DNA from: CAYWQB01 sp964460785
GTDB lineage: Bacteria; Chlamydiota; Chlamydiia; Chlamydiales; CAYWQB01
Length of the DNA: 64,000 bases
Reading direction: 5' to 3'
Assembly (NCBI GenBank): GCA_964460785.1
Contig: CAYWQB010000001.1
Location: forward strand, 434,001 to 498,000
This document shows positions 9,067 through 15,437 of this stretch, in pieces (the first letter of the stretch is position 1; every line of letters starts with the position of its first letter). A model generated the notes under the pieces. It had not been told where the DNA came from, made no database searches, and saw only the letters and a list, made by a program, of their open reading frames with translations. A program made the position numbers and the translations under genes.

Positions 9067-9363
9067 ATGAAAACAAAGACATCTGTCAAGCCTCTTAGCA
9101 ACCGTGTACTACTGAAGCGCCTTGAAGGTGAAACCAAGAAAGGTGGCATCATCCTTCCCGAGTCTGCACAAGAAAAGCAAGAAATTGCAGAAGTGATTGC
9201 TGTAGGCCCAGGTAAAGCAACAAAAGATGGGCAAGTTGCAGCAATGCCTGTTGCTGTAGGACAGCGCGTTCTCATGGACAAATACTCAGGACAAGAAATC
9301 AATATCGATGATGAAGACTTCATCATTGTTCGCGCTGACGACATCATTGCTATCGTCGAATAA
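9067..9363 (+). CDS. groES: Co-chaperonin GroES
   Basis: This 98-residue protein forms the heptameric lid of the GroEL cage. It shows the family features: VKPLSNRVLLKR at the start, the mobile loop with KKGGIILPESAQEK, and the end ILVR-like IIVRADDIIAIVE. I chose the ATG at 9067 because GGAG lies 9 bases upstream; an in-frame ATG at 9052 would overlap that site. It is 35 bases ahead of groEL, in one heat-shock operon likely controlled by the upstream CIRCE-like site. Confidence 0.97.
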   Translation: MKTKTSVKPLSNRVLLKRLEGETKKGGIILPESAQEKQEIAEVIAVGPGKATKDGQVAAMPVAVGQRVLMDKYSGQEINIDDEDFIIVRADDIIAIVE

Positions 9364-9398
9364 TTCAAACAGAGAAATCTAAATTAAGGAGAAATGAA

Positions 9399-11030
9399 AT
9401 GGCTGCTAAAGACATCAAATATAAAGATAAAGCACGTCAAAAAATCCTTGATGGTGTGCGAACACTTGCTGGAGCTGTAAAAGTCACTCTAGGCCCTCGT
9501 GGACGTACAGTCATTATCGACAAATCTTTTGGCGCTCCACATGTCACAAAGGATGGCGTCACTGTCGCAAAAGAAATTGAGCTCGAAGATAAGCATGAGA
9601 ACATGGGAGCTCAAATGGTGAAAGAAGTCGCTAGCAAGACGGCTGATATTGCTGGTGATGGAACCACTACAGCCACTGTACTTGCAGAGGCTATCTATAG
9701 TGAAGGTATCCGCAATGTCGCAGCTGGTGCGAATCCAATGGATCTAAAGCGCGGGCTTGACAAAGCAACAAAAAGCGTTGTTGAAAACCTTAAGAAGCAA
9801 TCTAAGCTTATCCAAAACCAAAGCGAAATTGCACAAGTAGCAACAATCTCTGCAAACAATGACACAGAGATCGGTGAACTGATTGCGAAGGCAATGGAAC
9901 GCGTTGGAAAAGATGGAACTGTCACTGTTGAAGATGCAAAGGGATTTGAAACAACTCTTGATGTTGTGGAAGGAATGAACTTTGATCGCGGCTACCTTTC
10001 CTCTTACTTCATTACTGATACAGAAAACCAAGAAGCAATCTTAGAAGATGCTTATGTGCTGATTCATGAAAAGAAAATCTCTTCTGTAAAAGAGATGCTT
10101 CCTGTCCTTCAAGCAGTTGCAGAGTCTGGCAAACCTCTTCTTATGATTGCTGAAGATATCGAAGGTGAAGCACTAGCTACACTTGTAGTTAACAGACTAC
10201 GTGGTGGATTCAAAGTATGCGCAGTGAAAGCGCCTGGCTTTGGAGATCGTCGCAAGGCAATGCTTGAAGACATCGCTGTACTCACTGGTGGTCAAGTAAT
10301 CAGTGAAGAGATGGGCATTAAGCTTGAATCTGTCACTGTTGATATGCTTGGCAAAGTGAAAAAAGCTGTTGTCAAGAAAGAGGAAACAACGCTTGTAGAG
10401 GGTGCTGGAGATAAAGCAGCAATTGAAAAGCGCATTGCTCTTATCAAAAGCCAAATCGAGCAAAGCACTTCTGACTACGACAAAGAAAAGCTACAAGAGC
10501 GCCTAGCAAAACTTTCTGGCGGCATCGGTGTCATCCGAGTAGGAGCTGCAACAGAAGTTGAAATGAAAGAGAAAAAAGACCGCATTGAAGATGCTCTGCA
10601 AGCAACAAAAGCTGCTGTTGCAGAAGGAATCCTTCCTGGTGGTGGAACTGCTTACATGAACTGCATTGATGATGTAGAAAGTGTGGCCAAATCTCTTGAA
10701 GGAGATGAACGTGTAGGAGCGATGATCATTGCGCGCGCGCTGACTGCTCCTCTTCGCCAAATTGCAGAAAATGCTGGAGAAGAAGGTGCTATCATTGCAC
10801 AGAAAGTGCGTTCTCTTCCTGAAAGTGAAGGCTACAACGCACTACGCGGTGAGTTTACTGACATGATCAAAGCTGGAATCCTAGATCCAACACAGGTTTC
10901 TCGCATTGCTCTTGAAAGTGCTTCTTCTATTGCAGGCATGCTCCTCACAACAGAAGCAATTGTAGCAGACCTTCCAGAAGAGAAGAGTGCAGCTTCAGCA
11001 GCACCTGCAGGTATGGGAATGGACTACTAG
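9399..11030 (+). CDS. groEL: Chaperonin GroEL
   Basis: This 543-residue ATPase forms the double-ring folding chamber. It is typical in length and carries the ATP-site GDGTTTATVLA, the hinge and apical segments, and GGGTAYMN. The C-terminus is short, AGMGMDY, rather than the long GGM repeat. The start has AAGGAG upstream. Chlamydiae usually carry further, diverged groEL copies; this one, paired with groES behind CIRCE, is the canonical groEL1. A perfect 15 bp terminator hairpin follows. Confidence 0.98.
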   Translation: MAAKDIKYKDKARQKILDGVRTLAGAVKVTLGPRGRTVIIDKSFGAPHVTKDGVTVAKEIELEDKHENMGAQMVKEVASKTADIAGDGTTTATVLAEAIYSEGIRNVAAGANPMDLKRGLDKATKSVVENLKKQSKLIQNQSEIAQVATISANNDTEIGELIAKAMERVGKDGTVTVEDAKGFETTLDVVEGMNFDRGYLSSYFITDTENQEAILEDAYVLIHEKKISSVKEMLPVLQAVAESGKPLLMIAEDIEGEALATLVVNRLRGGFKVCAVKAPGFGDRRKAMLEDIAVLTGGQVISEEMGIKLESVTVDMLGKVKKAVVKKEETTLVEGAGDKAAIEKRIALIKSQIEQSTSDYDKEKLQERLAKLSGGIGVIRVGAATEVEMKEKKDRIEDALQATKAAVAEGILPGGGTAYMNCIDDVESVAKSLEGDERVGAMIIARALTAPLRQIAENAGEEGAIIAQKVRSLPESEGYNALRGEFTDMIKAGILDPTQVSRIALESASSIAGMLLTTEAIVADLPEEKSAASAAPAGMGMDY

Positions 11031-11061
11031 TAGTCTACATCTCAATTCCTTGACTAAATAT

Positions 11062-11100
11062 AAAGTGAAGCCTAAAAACCTTTAGGCTTCACTTTTTTTT
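11062..11100 (+). terminator. Intrinsic terminator of groESL
   Basis: A perfect 15 bp stem (arms 11062-11076 and 11081-11095) with a 4-base AACC loop runs into an unbroken T tract. It ends the groE transcript 32 bases after the groEL stop. Confidence 0.93.
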
Positions 11101-11117
11101 TATCAAAAGGAAATACC

Positions 11118-11498
11118 ATGCTTACATCTCTTGACAGAACACCCCGCAACCCCTCTTTAAATGGGACATCTCAGTTCCCTTCTATAAAAGAAGGGACCCC
11201 AACATCTCGCACTACAAGTACTGCAAAATCCTCTTTGCTCCCTTTAGCAAAGCAGGATGAAATAAGTGCAACAGCATGGGGCGCTCGTTCTGTAAAACCT
11301 ATACCTAGAGAAAGCCCTTCTACTGAGGATTTTTCTCATCCAGCCTGTAGTGCCCCATTCGATATGGAGGAAGCTCTTGCACGCATGAATGCAATGAGGG
11401 AAGAGCAAGATGCTCAATACGATGCGCTCAGTACAGCTAAAAAAGCTCCCGCAAGCCCTCTAAGGACACCCACACCTCTCGATTCCATCCCAGAATAA
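11118..11498 (+). CDS. Small hypothetical protein, Ser/Thr/Pro-rich
   Basis: The product is 126 residues starting MLTSLDRTPR, with AAAGGAAA ahead of the ATG. Residues 1-85 are rich in Ser, Thr and Pro and look disordered; residues 86-105 (MEEALARMNAMREEQDAQ) read as a short amphipathic helix. No signal peptide or membrane segment. Much of the gene (11196-11427) is repeated directly downstream as a damaged copy. Such low-complexity proteins are common among chlamydial type III effectors, but nothing here proves secretion. Confidence 0.55.
   Translation: MLTSLDRTPRNPSLNGTSQFPSIKEGTPTSRTTSTAKSSLLPLAKQDEISATAWGARSVKPIPRESPSTEDFSHPACSAPFDMEEALARMNAMREEQDAQYDALSTAKKAPASPLRTPTPLDSIPE
11196..11427 (+). 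repeat. Tandem partial gene duplication, copy 1
   Basis: This part of the preceding gene is repeated at 11502-11716 in the same direction. Both copies share long identical runs, for example over the segments coding AKQDEISATAWGARSVKPIP and MNAMREEQDA. Confidence 0.9.
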
Positions 11499-11501
11499 GG
11501 C

Positions 11502-11763
11502 ACCCCAACATCTGCACTGCAAAATCCTCTTTACTCCCTTTAGCAAAGCAGGATGAAATAAGTGCAACAGCATGGGGCGCTCGTTCTGTAAAACCTATAC
11601 CTAGAGAAAGCCCTTCTATTGAGGATTTTTCTCATCCATCCTGTAGTGCCCCATTGAGGAAGCTCTTGCACGCATGAATGCAATGAGAGAAGAGCAAGAT
11701 GCTCGCCACGATGCGCAAAGATCTTTGTCTTCTCTCAAGGCTCAAAAAGCTGCCTCTGAGTAA
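11502..11763 (+). pseudogene. Decayed duplicate of the 11118-11498 gene
   Basis: The copy lacks a start codon region and has lost 1 + 9 bases near its start and 7 bases (CGATATG) in the middle, which shifts the frame. After the shift the original downstream frame resumes as EEALARMNAM and reads on to a new end, KAQKAASE, with a stop at 11761-11763. The new C-terminus differs from that of the intact copy, so this may preserve the ancestral 3' end, with copy 1 having gained a different tail. The 160 bases from here to 11923 are AT-rich and hold no recognised feature. Confidence 0.8.
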
Positions 11764-11923
11764 TTTTTTAACGATTATGTCAGTTAGCCATTGCGAAAAA
11801 TATCATAATTTTTGCATGAAGAGAAATTAAATTTTTAAAAAAGAACTTGCGTTATCTTCATCATAGGCTAATCTCAGCCTCTTTTGTAGCTACTGCATAC
11901 TATCATGTGTTAGGAGCCCTTTT

Positions 11924-12373
11924 ATGCCCAAAATCAACACTGCCTCTCGTGCCCAAACCTCATTAGAAAAAACTTATCAGCGCGCGAAAGGGAGAGGCCT
12001 TAGACCTGAAAAGCTTGAACAATTAAAAAAATCGCTACAAGCGAAGCTTGCAGCGAATCCAGGGATGCAACTTGTTGCAGACTCTTTTAAATTCGTACTA
12101 AATGAAAATAGAATTGTCCTAACAAACAGCGGCCCCCTCTATAATGTAAAAATGGAGCCCATTCCCTCTCCTTCTGTGACTCCCCCTAAGAAAAAAGAAA
12201 AAAAACAAAAAGCACAGCAAGAACTATCTCAGCCTGCAAAACCTCCTTCATCCACAAGCTCTACCTGCAGCAAAGTGTCGGTGGCTTGCTGTGCTGTGCT
12301 AGCAGGAGGATTAGCTGCCGCAACCTTAGCTTCTTTATATCAAAATTTTGAAGCTTTAAGCCTTAGTGAATAG
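11924..12373 (+). CDS. Hypothetical protein with C-terminal membrane anchor
   Basis: This 149-residue protein has a basic helical N-terminal region (residues 1-75), a Lys/Pro/Ser-rich linker (78-118), then one hydrophobic segment at about 119-140 (VACCAVLAGGLAAATLASLY) and a short tail ending FEALSLSE. This is tail-anchor-like topology with no N-terminal signal. AGGAG precedes the ATG. The tail resembles that of the next gene product, suggesting paralogy. A role at a host or bacterial membrane is possible but unproven. Confidence 0.65.
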   Translation: MPKINTASRAQTSLEKTYQRAKGRGLRPEKLEQLKKSLQAKLAANPGMQLVADSFKFVLNENRIVLTNSGPLYNVKMEPIPSPSVTPPKKKEKKQKAQQELSQPAKPPSSTSSTCSKVSVACCAVLAGGLAAATLASLYQNFEALSLSE

Positions 12374-12385
12374 GCTTCGATAATC

Positions 12386-12481
12386 CCTCTAACTTCTTGA
12401 TTGATGATTGAACATAAAATATTAATTTTATATTTAATCAAATTTTAAATTCTCATTAACCAAAGAACAAGAAGTTAGAGG
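12386..12481 (+). promoter_or_regulatory. Inverted repeat that could mask a Shine-Dalgarno site
   Basis: A perfect 14 bp inverted repeat has arms at 12386-12399 (CCTCTAACTTCTTG) and 12468-12481, separated by 68 AT-rich bases. The right arm contains TTAGAGG, the probable ribosome binding site of the gene starting at 12489. In the transcript the pairing would hide that site; a transcript starting inside the loop would lack the left arm and stay open. Confidence 0.6.
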
Positions 12482-12488
12482 TCAAAAC

Positions 12489-12797
12489 ATGAAAATTAAG
12501 ACAGGCCAAACTCACCAAGAACCACCACACTCTCCTCCTCCCTCAACAACGACTAACAAAGATACAAAAAAGACACACCACCTAGCCACAGCCATGCTGC
12601 AACAGCCAGAAAGCCCTACTTTCAAGGAAGAGCCACAAAGGAAAATAGATAAAGCAGGTTCCTGCTCGGAGAGTACAATGGATTATGTATGCAGCGCTTT
12701 TATACTAGGAGTTGCTGCTGTTGGAATCTACACGCTTTGTCAATCATTCTCTCAGATTTCTCTAAGTGATATAGAGCTAGACCCTACAATGTTTTGA
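12489..12797 (+). CDS. Small hypothetical protein with C-terminal membrane anchor
   Basis: This 102-residue protein has a His/Pro/Thr-rich, probably disordered first 60 residues, then one membrane segment at about 66-85 (VCSAFILGVAAVGIYTLC) and a short tail with FSQISLSDIE. The arrangement and tail (YQNFEALSLSE against LCQSFSQISLSD) resemble the 11924-12373 product, so the two may be diverged paralogues. AGAGG lies 7 bases upstream, inside an inverted repeat. Confidence 0.6.
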   Translation: MKIKTGQTHQEPPHSPPPSTTTNKDTKKTHHLATAMLQQPESPTFKEEPQRKIDKAGSCSESTMDYVCSAFILGVAAVGIYTLCQSFSQISLSDIELDPTMF

Positions 12798-12878
12798 GCT
12801 TTGCAAAAAATCCACAGGCCTTCAGAAAGAGTATTGCAATTTAATTCACAAACGAATAGGATCTGCGATCAAATTTAA

Positions 12879-12950
12879 TCCGGATTAGCTCAGCGGTAGA
12901 GCAGTGGACTGTTAATCCATTGGTCGTAAGTTCGAATCTTACATCCGGAG
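12879..12950 (+). tRNA. tRNA-Asn (GTT)
   Basis: A 72-base cloverleaf with acceptor TCCGGAT/ATCCGGA, D-arm GCTC...GAGC, anticodon stem-loop GTGGA-CTGTTAA-TCCAT (anticodon GTT), T-arm GTAAG-TTCGAAT-CTTAC and discriminator G. CCA is not encoded. Confidence 0.97.
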
Positions 12951-12953
12951 ATC

Positions 12954-12984
12954 AGGGCTCCATTATTTGGGGCCCTTTTTTTTG
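12954..12984 (+). terminator. Intrinsic terminator after tRNA-Asn
   Basis: The arms AGGGCTCC (12954-12961) and GGGGCCCT (12969-12976) pair with one G-T wobble around a 7-base loop and run into an 8-9 base T tract. It lies 3 bases after the tRNA. Confidence 0.9.
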
Positions 12985-13062
12985 CCCTTCTGATATATTG
13001 ACCTTTAAGTTCTCGCCTTTTTTAATGATGGCCTCTTGTAATTAAAGATAGAGGACCTAGTT

Positions 13063-13905
13063 GTGAAAAAATGGCTTTCTTTAGCTGCTTGGTTAATCGC
13101 CACCTCCCTTTTTGGCAACTTTGCTGTAAGTCCTTTATCCATCGAGTTTCATGCTCTGCCTGAAACAGACCAAACAAAAACTCTCTATATTGAGAATAAG
13201 GGATCTGAACCTGTTAACCTTGGGATTTATCCTCGCGATTACCTACTGCAAGAAGAAGGCTTAGAAAAAGAGCTGCCTCCAGGGACCATCCAGCAAAGCT
13301 GTGCCAAATGGGTTTCTCTTTCAGAAAAGGGATATATTCACCTTCCTCCACACTCGGGAAAAGAGGTTCAGGTTTCCATCCAAGTACCAAAGGGAGCTCA
13401 AGGTTTTTACTGGTCCAAGCTCTTTTTAGAAGAGGAAATTCCCGCTCCTGAAGAAGAATCAACAGGCAAAAAAATTCTTGTACGCCAGCGCTGGGAAATA
13501 CGCATTTTTGAAAAAGTCCCAAACACAACTGCACTCTCTGCGGAGATCTCCCAGCTAAAAATTCTGCCTCCAGAAGAATCGAATCCTCTCTCTGTAGAAG
13601 TCTCTTTGCTGAATAGTGGCAATACACTTGTTAACTGCCTTGGTGAAGTAGCCATTGAAGATCAAGCAGGCCTTCTTGTCACCTCTTATCCACTAGCATA
13701 CGAAGAAACATTCAGCTGTTACCCTCACTCCAAACGCCTGTTCCGAGTCCCGCTCACAGAGGTTTTACCGAATGGCACTTATAAAGCGATTGCGATCATC
13801 TATCTTGACAATGGCAAAAGTCTAACACGAGAAACTGCCTTCAAAATCCCTAGAAAGCTTGTTGCGAATCATACCTCTTTGCTAAAAAAAGTTTTTTATC
13901 AATAA
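13063..13905 (+). CDS. Exported PapD/DUF916-like chaperone or scaffold protein
   Basis: The product is 280 residues with a signal peptide (MKKW, hydrophobic to about residue 19, mature near FAVSPLSIEF). Two immunoglobulin-like beta domains follow, at about 20-130 and 150-270. The first has the features of fimbrial chaperones and of the Gram-positive DUF916 family: I-N-G-E-V-N for 'ENKGSEPVNL', and a HLPPHSGKEVQVSIQVP strand. The second has SLLNSGNTLVNC and a closing NGTYKAIAIIYLDNG. The start is GTG, with AGAGG upstream. It heads a four-gene operon of exported proteins, 12 bases before the next gene. No usher is in the window. The family call is by eye, at moderate confidence. Confidence 0.65.
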   Translation: MKKWLSLAAWLIATSLFGNFAVSPLSIEFHALPETDQTKTLYIENKGSEPVNLGIYPRDYLLQEEGLEKELPPGTIQQSCAKWVSLSEKGYIHLPPHSGKEVQVSIQVPKGAQGFYWSKLFLEEEIPAPEEESTGKKILVRQRWEIRIFEKVPNTTALSAEISQLKILPPEESNPLSVEVSLLNSGNTLVNCLGEVAIEDQAGLLVTSYPLAYEETFSCYPHSKRLFRVPLTEVLPNGTYKAIAIIYLDNGKSLTRETAFKIPRKLVANHTSLLKKVFYQ

Positions 13906-13917
13906 CAGAGAGGCAGT

Positions 13918-14385
13918 ATGCAGCTAAAATCATTTTTTTTAACCCTTCTAGTGCTAGGCTCTACTTGCTTTCTTAGGGGAGATAGCAAAGATCTTAGCCA
14001 AGAGATTCTATTTGAGCTTTCTATTCCTCAAATCATCGAATTCTCTCTTGATCAGGGTCCATGGCTCAAGCTAAATGACCAAGGAATCACGACGCTCGAA
14101 GCTTCCATATCTAGCAATACGTCTTGGCAGCTTACTGGCTCTACAGAAAGCCATGAAGTCAATCTATCTGTAGAAAAAGATGGCCACTGGAAAGATTTCT
14201 CCAAGAACGGCCTAGTTTTTCTTACAGGAGAAACGCCTGTTAGGAAACGTAAAACAGCTATTGAAATTCTCGATTCGAATAAAGAGCTAACGACTTTAGT
14301 TCTCACCATTGGCTCTCCCCTCTCTCAGGAAGCCATAAAGGCTATGCAACAGCGATCAAACCTTAAAAAGGAACATAGTCTATGA
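13918..14385 (+). CDS. Exported W-x-L motif protein 1
   Basis: This 155-residue protein has a signal peptide (hydrophobic at 4-18, mature near DSKDLSQE). The beta-rich mature part contains LFELSIPQIIEFSLDQ and then ISSNTSWQLTGSTES near residue 65; the W-Q-L is shared as W-x-L with the next two genes. It is followed by a strand pattern ending in LVLTIGSP. GAGAGGC precedes the ATG, and the gene's end overlaps the next start by ATGA. It is likely periplasmic or surface exposed. No database family was assigned. Confidence 0.65.
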   Translation: MQLKSFFLTLLVLGSTCFLRGDSKDLSQEILFELSIPQIIEFSLDQGPWLKLNDQGITTLEASISSNTSWQLTGSTESHEVNLSVEKDGHWKDFSKNGLVFLTGETPVRKRKTAIEILDSNKELTTLVLTIGSPLSQEAIKAMQQRSNLKKEHSL

Positions 14386-14927
14386 GGCTTTCCTCTTCAC
14401 TTCTTCTCCTTTCCCTTATTGTTTTCCCTCTAGCTGTCTATAGTGAAATTAGCAATCGCATCTTTGACACTAAAAGCATCCCTCTCACCATTCGTGTCGA
14501 GCCTAGGAGTGCTTTGCAAGCTCAAACTATTTCAAAAAATTTACTCCCTCCAGTAACTAGCGAAAATTTAGATAGCGGCCTCTATATTATTCCTAAGGCT
14601 CTTAGCATTGTTGTCATGACAGAGTCTCCCTGGCAGCTTTCACTAAAGCTCAAAGCTCCTTATTTTGGAGAAAGCGGAGACCTTGTTAAGGAATCCACAA
14701 AAGTACTCTACCGTGAATCTGATACGCAGTCCCCTTTTAGAGAAATCGATCTTGATCAATGGACTTTAGTTGATAAAGGCGCACCTATGAAACTCGGAGA
14801 CAACCACACCCTATACTATGACTTAGCTGTGGTCACACGCTGGAACTCCTCCATTGATCGCCTGTTCAGCTACCCAATCCAAATCCTTTTGCAAGAAGCT
14901 AAGCAAGAAGAGGAGTCTTCACAATGA
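14382..14927 (+). CDS. Exported W-x-L motif protein 2
   Basis: This 181-residue protein has a signal peptide (hydrophobic at 5-20, mature near EISNRIFD). It contains ALSIVVMTESPWQLSLKL near residue 80, in the same position relative to the mature start as the W-x-L segments of its neighbours, followed by a YYDLAVVTRW strand and a Glu/Gln-rich end. Start and stop overlap the flanking genes by ATGA, so translation is probably coupled across all three. It probably works with its neighbours at the envelope. Confidence 0.65.
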   Translation: MRLSSSLLLLSLIVFPLAVYSEISNRIFDTKSIPLTIRVEPRSALQAQTISKNLLPPVTSENLDSGLYIIPKALSIVVMTESPWQLSLKLKAPYFGESGDLVKESTKVLYRESDTQSPFREIDLDQWTLVDKGAPMKLGDNHTLYYDLAVVTRWNSSIDRLFSYPIQILLQEAKQEEESSQ

Positions 14928-15370
14928 AAGTGTTTTTTATCCTTTTCTGCAGCTTATTGATTACAGTGGCTCAATCAGAACCCCCCTCTTTAGAGGTCGC
15001 TGTTCCAGAACTTCTTTCTGAAGACCGACTACCTAGTTACCGGTCAAACCTTGGTACAGTTCACTCTATTCGCATTAAGGTAAATCCAGGAACACCGCAG
15101 CAAAGCTGGCGCCTTTCTCTTGCGGGGAATCCATATATCACCATGCAAAGTGAAAAAATCCCTGCAGAAAGCTTCCCCCTCTACTGGAAGGAACACAGCT
15201 CCAAAGGGAGCTACACCCAGCTCACCCCTGCAAGGGTTGTATTAAAAGAAAGCTTATCAGGAAGCGAAGAGGTGATTTTTCTTGAAGTTGTTCTCGATAC
15301 AGATTGGGATATTTTCCCTGGGACCTATCAAGCAGCACTTCACTTCCAACTTGAGTCCTTAGTCCCTTAA
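14924..15370 (+). CDS. Exported W-x-L motif protein 3
   Basis: This 148-residue protein has a signal peptide (MKVFFILFCSLLITVAQS, mature near EPPSLEV). The mature part contains VHSIRIKVNPGTPQQSWRLSLAGNP near residue 60, the third W-x-L (here W-R-L) of the operon, and ends with a strand TYQAALHFQLESL typical of the last strand of a beta sandwich. It is the last gene of the operon; the 67 bases before recD2 contain no clear terminator. Confidence 0.65.
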   Translation: MKVFFILFCSLLITVAQSEPPSLEVAVPELLSEDRLPSYRSNLGTVHSIRIKVNPGTPQQSWRLSLAGNPYITMQSEKIPAESFPLYWKEHSSKGSYTQLTPARVVLKESLSGSEEVIFLEVVLDTDWDIFPGTYQAALHFQLESLVP

Positions 15371-15437
15371 GCCATAGACACAAAAAACCTAAATTCATTA
15401 GTACCGTAAAAAGCTGCTCAGAAGATAGACTTTTGGC

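Noticed and set aside
9024..10760. Antisense frames inside groES-groEL
   Set aside because: Antisense shadows of highly biased coding sequence; no ribosome sites.
11499..11763. Intact second gene
   Set aside because: No start codon with a ribosome site, and a 7-base loss shifts the frame midway.
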